From Cupriavidus sp. UYMMa02A (GTDB lineage: Bacteria; Pseudomonadota; Gammaproteobacteria; Burkholderiales; Burkholderiaceae), in NCBI GenBank assembly GCA_001725945.1, contig LRMT01000141.1, positions 1-64,000 on the forward strand: a stretch of DNA of 64,000 nucleotides, read 5' to 3'. Within the stretch, counting starts at the first letter, position 1; every line of letters starts with the position of its first letter. Shown here one piece after another: positions 8,679 to 18,237 of the stretch. Under the pieces are notes generated by a model that saw only the letters and a list, made by a program, of their open reading frames with translations, was not told the origin of the DNA and searched no databases. A program made the position numbers and the translations under genes.

Positions 8679-10232
8679 ATGACCACACCTTTCGACCAAC
8701 ACGACGCGAGCAAGACCACCGGTGGCACTGCCGCTGCTGGCCCCGCCGCGAAGAAATTGATTCCTTACGGCGGCTACTACACGAGCCGCGTGCCGGGCCA
8801 CGATCCCGAACTCACCGAGACGGGACCGGGCACGCCGACGGGCGAATACATGCGTCGTTTCTGGCATCCGGTGTGTATGTCCATGGAACTCACCGACACC
8901 CCGCGCTTCCTCAAGATCTTGAGTGAAGAACTCGTGGCGTTCCGTGATGGCAGCGGCCGCGTCGGTGTATTGCACGCCCACTGCGTGCATCGCGGCGCTT
9001 CGCTGGAATACGGTGCGATCCAGGAACGTGGCATCAAGTGCTGCTACCACGGTATGGTGTTCGATGTGGATGGCGCGTGTCTGCACGTCCCGTTCCCTGC
9101 TGGCGAGGAGAAGGAAGCCGACAAGTACGCGTGCTCGATCCGCCAGGGCGCATACAAAGCCATCGAACGCAACGGCCTGGTCTTTGCCTATATGGGACCG
9201 CCGGAAGAGGAGCCGCCGTTCCCGGAGTGGGAGCAGGATTTCACTGTGCTGCCGAGCGACGAGCCGGTGCCTTACAGCAACTTCCAGCATTGCAACTGGC
9301 TCCAGGTGCAGGACAACGCCGCCGACAACTTCCATCCCACCGCGCTGCATGCAGCCAAGAACGTCGTTGGCGGCAAGTTCCAGAGCACGACCTTTGACGA
9401 AGTCGGTGCTGCGTCGATGGAAGTCGCACCGGACATGCAGTTCATTCCGGTGCATCAAGGTCGGGGCCTGGCCTGCGCGGGTGCCCGGCGGGTCGACAAG
9501 GACAAGATGTTCCTGCGCATCCAGCACCAGGTCCTGCCGAACCTCAGCCTCCACGCCTATACCTCGGAAGATGGAGCAAAGAAGAAGCTGTTCAGCCGCT
9601 TCCACATCATCCGCTGGACCGTGCCCGTCGACGACGAAAACAGCAAGATGATCGGCTGGCGCGTGATGGGCCCCGGGATCGACACGCGCCTTGTAGGTGA
9701 CAAGAGCATGGTCGGATACGAGACCATTGACTTCCTCGATGGCCAGGTCGCCATGCGCAGGCCGGAACGATTCGGCAAGTACAAGCTAGAGGACATGCCG
9801 CCGATTCCCCCCAATCACCGAGAGCGCGCCAACTACAAGGATGCCCAATATGCGCCGGGCGACTACGAGGCGATCATCAGCCAGCGTCCGATCGCAGTGC
9901 ACTCCCTGGAAAACCCCACCAAGTTCGACGCGGGCCTGTACGCCTTCCGCAAGATGCTGCGCGAAGCGGTGCGAGGCTCCAACGCTGCAGCGGCTGCGCA
10001 AGGCTTTGCGCAATGGCTGCGTGACGTCGGTGGCGCCCCCAACAGTTACTGCACGGGCAACGTCTTCGAACTACCGGAGGCCGCGACGATGGAGCAGGAG
10101 GTCGCCAATCGCCGCCTGCTCGCACGCAAGGCTGTCGCCATCATCACGGAAGCCGACGGTCTGAGGGGTGAAGAGCGTGCCGCGTTCGTCAAGGCCAAGT
10201 TTGATGAACTGGAACAGAGCCTGAAGGCATAA
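8679..10232 (+). CDS. Rieske non-heme iron oxygenase, alpha subunit
   Basis: 517 residues, intact, AGGAG before the ATG. The Rieske cluster ligands are C102-x-H104 (HCVHRGASLEYG) and C121-x2-H124 (CCYHGM). The mononuclear iron site is DNAADNFHPTALH, with H219 and H224. The opening TGPGTPTGEYMRRFWHP resembles the phthalate 4,5-dioxygenase / O-demethylase group, which works as a homo-oligomer with a separate reductase; that reductase follows directly. It is longer than the usual 420-450 residues because of a C-terminal extension. The substrate is not readable; an aromatic carboxylate is likely from family and context. Confidence 0.9.
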   Translation: MTTPFDQHDASKTTGGTAAAGPAAKKLIPYGGYYTSRVPGHDPELTETGPGTPTGEYMRRFWHPVCMSMELTDTPRFLKILSEELVAFRDGSGRVGVLHAHCVHRGASLEYGAIQERGIKCCYHGMVFDVDGACLHVPFPAGEEKEADKYACSIRQGAYKAIERNGLVFAYMGPPEEEPPFPEWEQDFTVLPSDEPVPYSNFQHCNWLQVQDNAADNFHPTALHAAKNVVGGKFQSTTFDEVGAASMEVAPDMQFIPVHQGRGLACAGARRVDKDKMFLRIQHQVLPNLSLHAYTSEDGAKKKLFSRFHIIRWTVPVDDENSKMIGWRVMGPGIDTRLVGDKSMVGYETIDFLDGQVAMRRPERFGKYKLEDMPPIPPNHRERANYKDAQYAPGDYEAIISQRPIAVHSLENPTKFDAGLYAFRKMLREAVRGSNAAAAAQGFAQWLRDVGGAPNSYCTGNVFELPEAATMEQEVANRRLLARKAVAIITEADGLRGEERAAFVKAKFDELEQSLKA

Positions 10233-10253
10233 GCGCTCTCAAATGTGAAAATG

Positions 10254-10278
10254 CCGGGCGGCACCGTACCGCCCGGCC
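10254..10278. other. Strong intercistronic hairpin
   Basis: GCCGGGCGG and CCGCCCGGC form a perfect 9-bp stem with a 7-base loop, between the oxygenase stop and the reductase start, with no T-run. It may protect mRNA or attenuate transcription, setting the oxygenase to reductase ratio. Confidence 0.5.
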
Positions 10279-10307
10279 CGATGTACCTGAAGACACGAGG
10301 TTCACCA

Positions 10308-11296
10308 TGAATGCCCCCACCACCGATCGTAGCGCGCTCACCCATCTGGAACTGGTTCTTCGGCAAGTTCGCATGGAGGCGGCCGAATCAACTCATACGA
10401 ATTCGTCGATCCCGACGCAATGAGTTGCCGGGTTTTACTGCAGGCGCGCACATCGACGTGCATATTGCCCCCGGGGTTATCCGTCAGTATTCGCTATGTA
10501 ACAACCCCGAGGAGCGTCACCGCTACGTCGTCGCCGTCCTTCGAGACGAAGCTGGCCGCGGCGGCTCACGGGGAATGCACGAGACCTTACGGGTTCCGAA
10601 CCGCGTCAAGGTCAGCGTGCCGAGAAACAACTTCACCCTCGCCGAGGGCGCCAGGAAGTTCATCCTGCTCGCCGGCGGTATCGGTGTGACGCCGCTCAAG
10701 GCGATGGTCCACCGCCTTGAATCGAAGTCGATCGACTATGACCTGCACTACTGCGCCAAGGCCCGCAGTACGCCGCGTTCGAAGCGGAACTCAAGAGCGG
10801 CACCAGGATCGGAAAAATCCACTGTCACTTCGATGGAGGGGATCCCAAAAACGGGCTTGATATCGCCAAGCTGCTGATGCAGCCGGAACCGGATACGCAT
10901 GTCTATTACTGCGGTCCAGCCGGATTCATGCAAGCTTGCGCCGATGCAGCCGCGCATTGGCCGCAAGAGTTCGTGCATTACGAGCACTTCAAGGCGCCGG
11001 TGCAAAAGGCACCGGCCACAAGCGATGCGCCGGTTGATGGTTATGTGGTCGAGTTGGCTCAATCGGGAAAGAAGCTGACTGTCGCCCCGGATCAGAACCT
11101 GGCGGAAGTTCTTCAGCAAGCGGGGGCGCCGGTGGAAACGTCCTGCCAGTCCGGCCTATGTGGGACTTGCAAAGTCCACTACCTCGCCGGTGACGTCGAC
11201 CACCAGGACTTCATTCTTGACGAGAGCGAACGACAAAGCGTGATGACGCCGTGCGTGTCCCGGTGCTGTGGCGGGACTCTGGTACTGGACCTGTAA
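10308..11296 (+). CDS. Phthalate dioxygenase reductase-type oxidoreductase (frameshifted)
   Basis: A reductase of about 328 residues with an N-terminal flavin domain (QYSLCNNPEE), an NAD domain (FILLAGGIGVTPLKAMV) and a C-terminal plant-type [2Fe-2S] domain (CQSGLCGTCKVHYL, later CVSRC). This is the IA or VanB layout, which passes electrons from NADH to a Rieske oxygenase. Single-base losses are apparent near 10404, 10422 and 10768; joining the frames gives continuous family sequence. It is the natural partner of the oxygenase ending at 10232. Confidence 0.85.
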
Positions 11297-11405
11297 CAGT
11301 CTCCGATGGAAAGAAGCCATGCGCAGTGATTGCCGCCCACTAGTGCATATCTTTCTGCTGTTCATACTCATCTCGGCGGTTGCGCCTGCAATCCGAGGTC
11401 CCGCG

Positions 11406-12110
11406 TCACATGCCGTGCACCGGTTGCAGGCCGTTTTCCTGCGTGAAGGAAAGCGTGCAAATGTTGGGGAGGCTGATTTCGTCAGGCGCCCTGACTTTCC
11501 GCGGCTTATTTTGTTCGGCGACCGGTGCCAGTTCGGCGATGCTGGCCTTGCCGCCAATGAGTTGACGCACACTGCTGCATAACCCGCGTCGGATCGCCTG
11601 TTGAGTGATCAGGCCGAACCATCGCTCGACCTGATTGAGCCAGCTCGTATAGGTCGGCGTGAAGTGCACGTGGTAACGCGGATGTTTAACGAGCCATGCC
11701 TTGACCTTCGGATGCTTGTGCGTCGCATAGTTGTCCACGATCAGGTGCACATCCAGGTCAGCGGGTACGGCCTTCTCGATGTGTTTAAGGAAAGCCAGAA
11801 ACTCCTGATGCCGATGACGGGGCTTGCACTGCGCAATGACTTCACCCGTTGCTGCATCCAGCGCTGCGAACCAGGGTCGTTGTGCCATGCCGGATGTGAT
11901 CATGCGTCACACCTTCGAGATAACCCAGACCCATCGGCAATACCGGCTGCGTGCGCTCCAGCGCCTGGCACTGGCTCTTCTCGTCAACGCACAGCACCAG
12001 CGCATGGGTGGGCGGGCTCAGGTACAGCCCGACAATGTCGCAAACTTTCTCGATGAAATACGGTTCGGTGGACAACTTGAAGCTCTTCGAGCGATGGGGC
12101 TGCACACCGA
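11406..12110 (-). pseudogene. IS630-family transposase, C-terminal half
   Basis: Reading leftwards: LFGVQPHRSKSFKLS, then HALVLCVDEKSQCQALERTQ with the first catalytic Asp, then FAALDAATGEVIAQC, and DLDVHLIVDNYATHKHP and FTPTYTSWLNQVERWFGL, which carry the second Asp and the Glu. The frame shifts near 11890 (GTTTL to FAALD). The N-terminal helix-turn-helix is missing and replaced by unrelated sequence beyond 12110. It is the complement of the N-terminal remnant at 2870-3185. Confidence 0.8.
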
Positions 12111-12179
12111 ACAGCGACAGATACCGCGCCACCGAACTCCTGGAAATTCACTTCAACGAGGTGCTTGCCATCGCGCAGC

Positions 12180-12321
12180 GTGGCCGTGCTTTCCACGAAG
12201 CAACGGGCGCGACCGCGATGAGCATGACCTTCGCTGCCTCACGCTCGGCGTGTCCGTCTGCGTTGGTCACCATGGCGCTCACCACCAGGCCGTGTCGGTT
12301 GTCGCTCAGGGTATGGCCCAT
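12180..12321 (-). pseudogene. IS5-family transposase fragment
   Basis: From 12321 leftwards the translation reads MGHTLSDNRHGLVVSAMVTN and continues ADGHAEREAAKVML, the region of IS5 transposases containing the second catalytic Asp. It ends about 45 codons later against the IS630 fragment. Confidence 0.65.
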
Positions 12322-12329
12322 GTTAGCGC

Positions 12330-12439
12330 ATGACTGGCTGAGCTTTTACAATGCCACGCGACTCCACTCGACGCTGGGCTATGTCGGCCCCAGGACGTCG
12401 AGAAATTGGTTCGCAGCTCGGCAACACCGGGCTGCCTAA
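12330..12439 (+). pseudogene. IS3-family transposase (OrfB) 3' end
   Basis: The frame DWLSFYNATRLHSTLGYVGP ends at a stop at 12439. This is the signature C-terminus of IS3-type integrases. Everything upstream of it is missing. Confidence 0.75.
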
Positions 12440-12634
12440 TTCCCTCTGTTATGGAATTCGTGGAACAGGGGCAAGGTCACGAGCAACGTTAGGTTCTCTT
12501 CAGTGCGCTTACGCTCAGTGTGAGCTCGCGCTCATAACCGCAGACCTTAAAGTTTATTAACCTCGACACGAAACGGGCCGAACGCTCTAGCATTCCAGCG
12601 ACGCCGTGGTGGCGCCGCCAACAAGGAGAGCATC

Positions 12635-13384
12635 ATGGACAGTGTCACTTCGAATCCGGCCTCAACTTCCACTCTCAGCGGGAAGCGCGTGCTTATCGTT
12701 GGAGGAACATCCGGCATCGGCCTCTCCGCCGCAATCCAGGCCAACGACGCAGGTGCGAATGTCATCGTGCTCGGCCGTGAGCCTGATATGGCGAAGCGGG
12801 TTGCGGAAGGACATGGCTTTGAAGGATGGCGCTCCGCCGACGTGACGTCTGGCGCAGAACTTGAGAACGCGCTCAGCGGCATTCCGAAGGTCGACCACCT
12901 CGTTCTGCTTGCGGGCACGTTCGTCGCCGGGAAAGTCTTAGAGGCCGATGTTAGCTACCTTCGTCGCGCTTTCGACGAGCGTATCTGGTCCGCCATTCAG
13001 ATCGTCCGCACCTTGGGTGACCGTCTCTCCAAGAACGGATCTCTGACACTGATCTCCGGTGCACTGGCCGACCGTCCGACGCCGTATGGGACGGCGGTTC
13101 TCGCCGCAGCGTCGGCCGCAATGGAAGCGTTCGGACGAGGCTTGGCATTGGAGTTAGCGCCCCTGCGCGTCAACACACTTTCACCCTCCTCCATTGAGAC
13201 CCCTCTACTCGGCAAGACACTCGGTGCGGGAAGGGCCGCGTATGTCGACGCACTAAAACAGTCGCTCCCGCTGCGCCGAATGGGCACCGCTGGCGAAGCC
13301 GGTGCCGCTGTCGTCTTCCTCATGGCGAATGGATGGATGAACGGAGCGACGCTCAATATCGACGGCGGGTCGCGGCTGGTCTAG
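12635..13384 (+). CDS. Atypical SDR protein lacking YxxxK (copy 1)
   Basis: 249 residues, Rossmann fold. The nucleotide motif is GGTSGIGLSAAIQA, and the C-terminus ends GATLNIDGGSRLV. Aligning helix F by its conserved GLALELAP tail puts LAAAS where SDRs have YxxxK, so catalytic Tyr and Lys are both replaced. AAGGAG lies upstream. It is followed 24 bases later by an old-yellow-enzyme gene, and the same pair recurs at 27796-29645. It may use a different proton relay or be a binding or regulatory partner. Confidence 0.85.
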   Translation: MDSVTSNPASTSTLSGKRVLIVGGTSGIGLSAAIQANDAGANVIVLGREPDMAKRVAEGHGFEGWRSADVTSGAELENALSGIPKVDHLVLLAGTFVAGKVLEADVSYLRRAFDERIWSAIQIVRTLGDRLSKNGSLTLISGALADRPTPYGTAVLAAASAAMEAFGRGLALELAPLRVNTLSPSSIETPLLGKTLGAGRAAYVDALKQSLPLRRMGTAGEAGAAVVFLMANGWMNGATLNIDGGSRLV

Positions 13385-13408
13385 TACGTCGTCTAGGCGG
13401 CGTCAAGC

Positions 13409-14516
13409 ATGACAACCCTCTTCGACCCCCTTCATATTGGTTCACTTCGCGCGCCGAACCGCATCGTTATGGCGCCGATGACCCGGGCACGCGGCACTAA
13501 GCAACACGTTCCCACAGCGATGATGGCGGAGTACTACGCTCAACGAGCATCCGCTGGCCTCATCATCAGCGAGGCAATCGGGATCACCCAAGAGGGCTTG
13601 GGCTGGCCATACGCCACAGGCATATGGTCAAGGCCTCAGATTCTCGGATGGCTTCGCATCACCGAGCTGTCCATCGGGTAGGAGGTCGTATCATCGCGCA
13701 GCTGTGGCACATGGGACGCGCTGTACATCCCTCCTTTACCGGGGGGGCGCAGCCCGTCTCCGCGTCCCCGACGACGGCGCTAGGATTCGCTCATACCTAT
13801 TCTGGCAAACAGCGCTACGTCTCGGCAAGAGCGCTGCGAATCGAGGATATCCAACGCATCACCGACGACTTTCGTGCGGCGACCCGCAACGCCGTCTCTG
13901 CTGGCTTCGACGGTGTTCAAATCCACGCTGCCAACGGCTACCTCATTGACCAATTCCTGCGAGACGGAAGCAACTTCCGGGAGGATCAGTATGGCGGCGC
14001 CGTTGAGAATCGCGTCCGCCTTCTGAAGGACGTCACTGCTGCCGCTGTTGACGTTATTGGCGCAGATCGCGTCGCGTTCGCCTAAGCCCCAATGGCGCTG
14101 ATCTGGGTGTGTGGGATAGCCATCCGGAGCCCGTCTTTGTATGCGCCGCCCGGACACTGTCATCGCTTGGCATAGCTTATCTAGAGTTGCGCGAGCCACC
14201 GATAAATGGAACCTTCGGCGCATCGGATCGCCCACCCTTCGCACCAGCGATTCGCAAAGCGTTTTCGGGGATCACCATACTGAATTCGGACTACAATTTC
14301 GCGCGCGCACAATGCGCCGTTGGTAATGGAGAAGCGCATGCCATCTCGTTCGGGCGCGCGTTCATTTCGAATCCTGACCTTCCGGAGAGGTTTGCCCTCT
14401 CTATACCGCTCGCTCGCGATGACTGCGAGACTTGGTTCACTCAGGGAGCGGACGGCTATGTTGACTATGGCACGTTCTGTCCTGGTCCTCACAGCCTCAC
14501 TATGGGTCTGTCCTAG
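13409..14516 (+). CDS. Old yellow enzyme-type FMN oxidoreductase, copy 1 (frameshifted)
   Basis: An NADH:flavin oxidoreductase of about 368 residues with an FMN-binding TIM barrel. It starts MTTLFDPLHIGSLRAPNRIV. The substrate-binding pair lies in VQIHAANGYLIDQFLRDG. Single-base losses near 13662 and 14082 split the frame; the intact paralogue at 27796-28877 shows the expected sequence across both (TEAVHLAGGRIIA; DRVGVRLTPNG). The family reduces activated C=C bonds or nitro compounds. Probably translated with the SDR upstream. Confidence 0.82.
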
Positions 14517-14567
14517 CGACAGCCTGCAACTGCGTTGTCTATATCAACATAGATGGAGTATCCGATC

Positions 14568-15591
14568 GTGACACTCGTACAGAAATTTCTCGCCACATCC
14601 GCCCTTGCATGGTTTGGTGCGATCGCTCAACGCAAGCGGCCAGAAATCCGGCTGTGGAACACAATACTCAAGCTTTCTTGCAGGCTCTTGAAGCGGGCGG
14701 CGGCAAGCCGATCGAGCAGCTGAGCCCGAAAGATGCGCGCGCCGTCCTATCGGGGGCCCAATCGGGTGTAAAACTCAAGCTTCCGCCGGCCGACGTCCGA
14801 GAAAAGCTGATCCGTGTCGACGGCCAAGACATCTCAGTGACCGTGGTCCGCCCGGCTGGGGTGAAAAAATCCCTGCCTGGATTCATCTTTATTCATGGTG
14901 GCGGTTGGGTATTGGGGGATTTCCCAACGCATGAGCGACTGGTGCGCGATCTCGTAAAGTACTCGGGGGCGGTCGCCGTTTTGTGAACTACACTCCTTCG
15001 CCGGAAGCCCGCTATCCGGTCGCAATCAACCAAATCTATGCCGCAACGAAGTGGGTCGCCGAAAACGGTCAGCAGATCGGCGTCGATGGCTCCCGTTTGG
15101 CAATCGCCGGCAATAGTGTCGGGGGCAATATGGCCGCTGCGGTGAGCCTGATGGCGAAAGACAAGGGCGGCCCTAAGCTTCGTTACCAGGTCCTGTTGTG
15201 GCCGGTCACCGATGCGAACTTTGATACCGGATCGTACAAGGAGTTTGCGGATGGCCACTTCCTCACCCGCAATATGATGAAGTGGTTCTGGGAAAACTAC
15301 ACGACCGATGCCGACGAGCGCGCGCAGATCTATGCCTCTCCGCTGCGTGCAAGCACGGAACAGCTTAAGGGTTTGCCGCCGGCACTCATTCAGACCGCAG
15401 AAAACGACGTGCTGCGCGATGAAGGGGAGGCTTATGGGCGCAAGCTGGATCAAGCTGGCGTCGCCGTCACCGTCACGCGATACAACGGCATGATCCATGA
15501 CTATGGTCTGCTCAACTTTCTGAGTACCGTCCCAGCCGTACAGTCTGCCATGCAGCAAACCGGCGAAGAACTCAAGGCGCATCTGCGCTAA
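14568..15591 (+). CDS. Alpha/beta hydrolase, HSL-type esterase (frameshifted)
   Basis: A secreted or lipoprotein-like esterase of about 340 residues. The oxyanion motif HGGGW is near residue 105, the nucleophile lies in GNSVGG, and the likely catalytic His is in GMIHDYG. A GTG start at 14568 gives a hydrophobic leader (MTLVQKFLATSALAWFGA), but the frame shifts near 14615; a second shift near 14978 lies in a T-run (expected AVVFVNYTPSPEA). It follows the SDR and OYE genes and may hydrolyse an ester or lactone in the same pathway. Confidence 0.78.
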
Positions 15592-15601
15592 GTAATACAA
15601 G

Positions 15602-15630
15602 GGGCGGCGAAAGCCGCCCTACACTATTTT
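15602..15630 (+). terminator. Intrinsic terminator after the esterase gene
   Basis: A perfect 7-bp stem GGGCGGC/GCCGCCC with a GAAA tetraloop (15602-15619) is followed by a short T-rich stretch ending TTTT. It lies 10 bases after the esterase stop and ends the SDR-OYE-esterase unit. Confidence 0.7.
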
Positions 15631-15651
15631 CAGCGATACTGTGTCAGCAGT

Positions 15652-16215
15652 ATGTACCTGCAAAGCCAGCAAAGAATTGAAGGCACCATCTTCGTTCTGA
15701 ACGATGATGAGCGTTTGCGGGAGCGACTCGTACATCTTTTTCACTCAGCCGGCCTGCCAACTGCGCCATTCTGTTGCACTGAGACCTTTCTTGCAGCCCC
15801 TTTTCCCGAAGTCCCTCATTGCATCATACTGGATGTCCGCATCAACGGGAAAAGCGGGCTAGCTTTGCAGCAACGACTCAATACGTCTTCAAGTTGCGCC
15901 GCTTGCGTCTTCCTTTCTAAGGTCGCCGATGTGCGCACGTCTGTTTCCGCGATGAAGGCCGGAGCGGTTGACTTCTTGACAACTCCCTTCCGCGACCAGG
16001 ACCTGGTTGATGCTGTGTACGAAGGATTGTCGCACTCCAGCGCCCGCTGGAGCTCCAAGCATCACGCTCGCGAGTTGCAGAAAGGTCTGGGCCAATTGAC
16101 GCCTCGCGAGCTGGAGGTCATGCAGTTAGTGGTTCGTGGACTGCTGAATAAGCAGGTCGCAGGACGCTCTTGGCATCACAGAGACCAGTTGAAACCTTCG
16201 CCGAACTGGTCGTGA
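15652..16215 (+). CDS. FixJ/NarL-type response regulator, degenerate
   Basis: The receiver domain keeps the acidic pair (LNDDERLRERLV) and the phospho-acceptor region (CIILDVRINGKSG), but the usual KPF is TPF (DFLTTPFRD), so the conserved Lys is lost. The LuxR-type helix-turn-helix starts well (LTPRELEVMQLVVRGLLNKQV) and then leaves frame near 16165; LGITET appears in the next frame, after which similarity fades. No sensor kinase is nearby. Either a sequence error plus divergence or a decaying gene. Confidence 0.65.
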   Translation: MYLQSQQRIEGTIFVLNDDERLRERLVHLFHSAGLPTAPFCCTETFLAAPFPEVPHCIILDVRINGKSGLALQQRLNTSSSCAACVFLSKVADVRTSVSAMKAGAVDFLTTPFRDQDLVDAVYEGLSHSSARWSSKHHARELQKGLGQLTPRELEVMQLVVRGLLNKQVAGRSWHHRDQLKPSPNWS

Positions 16216-16347
16216 TTGGCAACGCTTTTGGGATGACGTTACAGCGGCGCTACGCGTCTTAGTATGAGCGCTGCACGCGCCGACCCAACGAGCGATTACT
16301 GCAAAAGGGTATAGAATCCATAGCCACCTGCTCACAAAACTCCCACG

Positions 16348-17326
16348 ATGGAACAAATTGGACTAGATCGTCTGACCGGTCTCGTGGCTTTCTCTCGTGC
16401 AGCCTCGCTCGGCAGCTACACCGCTGCAGCCAGGTCTCTGGGAATTTCCCCTTCCGCGGTTAGCAAAAGCGTTCAACGACTCGAGCTTCATCTCGGGTTG
16501 AAATTGTTCAGCCGCACCACCCGTTCTCTATCCTTGACGCCAGAGGGGAAGGACCTGCTGGAGCGTACCTTAAAGCTGCTGCGGCAAGCCGAAGAGATCG
16601 AACAGGCCGTAGTAGCGGCGAAATCCGAACCCACCGGCACCCTCAAGATCTCGACACCCATCCCGATCGCCGTCCACATACTCGCGCCCGCCCTTCCGCG
16701 CTTCCGTTCCCGGTATCCGAAGGTGGTGATAGACATGCGGGTGGCGGACCGTTATGTCGACCTCATTGAAGAAGGTTTCGACATATCGATTCGGGTGGGC
16801 GATCCAGGGGACTCCCGTCTAATCTCCAACGTCTAGCTCCTCATCGCGTATGCGTGTTCGCGGCTCCGTCCTATTTGGCTAAACGGGGGATCCCAGCCAG
16901 GCCTGAAGATGTGAGTCAGCACGACTGTGTAAATTTCCGCTACCAGAGCACCGGTCAGGAGGCCAGCTGGCCATTTCAATCAGGGGAGCGGGTCACCGAG
17001 ATACGACCTACCGCTGGATTGATCATAGACACGAGTGACGCGGTGGCTGCCGCCCTGGCCGCAGGTGGTGGCCTGGGACTTTCAGCAACCTACGTCGTCG
17101 CACCCTATGTCAGAAGGGGCGAATTGGTACCAGTACTCTTCCCCTTGGTCCACGAACGTTTTCCATCACTGCGGTATGGCCAGAAAGCCGGCGTGCCAAC
17201 CCGGCGGTCAAGGCGTTCGTTGCCTTCCTCGGCCAGATCTTCCCTGCGCATCCACCCTGGGATGCAGCGGTAGAAGCATCTGCAGCAGAGTTTGGTAAAA
17301 TGCAGAATAGGCCGAGGAGCGAGTGA
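16348..17326 (+). CDS. LysR-family regulator (two frameshifts)
   Basis: The winged helix FSRAASLGSYTAAARSLGIS and SAVSKSVQRLELHLGLKLFS place it in the CrgA/AaeR-like LysR group. Breaks near 16825 (LISRRLAPHRVCVF expected) and near 17175 (frame resumes as ESRRANPAVKAFVAFLGQIF) split an otherwise normal protein of about 325 residues ending at 17326. It probably controls the upstream SDR-OYE-esterase genes or the downstream SDR gene; no clear operator was found. Confidence 0.8.
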
Positions 17327-18237
17327 CGCTTCCTGCAATGTGCGTAATTGGCAATACCACCTTAAAACTTGCCGTTTGAAGCTCAATCATGCGCAACGCT
17401 GTTTCCTCGTACTGTCCTCCCCACGCGGTTTGAACTGGCTACATAGCACCAGACGTCACACTCGCCACAGCCTCCGCGATCCGCCCTTGGTGCATGCACG
17501 TGCCTGAGGCGCGAGGGACAGCAGTTAAATCTGCGTCCTTACCTAATGCGCGAGCGCGCTAGAACAGCTCGGTATACGGTAGTACACCGACCCTTATTCC
17601 GTTGACATCCAATGAGGTGTATCCGTCGGTGTCACCTATAATGATCCAGGTCTCCTGGTGCCAACCAGCTTCCTGCGGAAAGTACCGCTTACAATGGAAA
17701 GGACTTGAGACTCTGCCCCTGAAGTAGGAATGCCTCATTGCCCAATCTGTCAGCAGAACCGGCCTTGAAGATCACTGCGCCGGCTTGGAGTTCACCCAGC
17801 GCATGCATCGTGAGGCTCTACGCTATGCATGGCCGCGCCATAGTCGAACGCTTCCGAGGCCTAGAGCCGTGCCTGCGTGCAGGCGAGGGAGAAACTGAGG
17901 GATTTCTGCGTGCACGTCGGATATCGTAGGTCGATCAAGTGACGGCCCTGACAAATGTCAGCGGCTCGGCGCGGCATGCCTGTCAATTGCCCATACCCAT
18001 TTCTGAGTGGAGCGCAACTGCGTCAATGTCATATACCGGCAATGGTCACCAATTGCTTTATTATCTAGGTCGGAGGTTCCCTGCCTCGTAAACCTCACAC
18101 CTTCAGGAAGCTCGTCTCCCCGGCGTCGAAGGGGGACGATATGGCGCGGCGCTTCGATGCACGATAAGCGGTGAAGACTTGGGAAGTAGACCCGAGCTTG
18201 CCATCAGATTGATCATCTTCCGAAGCTATCCAAAGTA
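17327..18237. other. About 900-base stretch without a recognised gene
   Basis: Base composition is visibly less GC-rich than the flanks. Open frames here (for example 17738-17929 on the plus strand) show no family signature and no ribosome site. It may be eroded sequence or a regulatory region for the SDR gene at 18238. Confidence 0.4.

Noticed and set aside
17738..17929. 63-codon open frame on the plus strand
   Set aside because: No ribosome site, no family resemblance, and it lies in a stretch of atypical composition without other coding signals.
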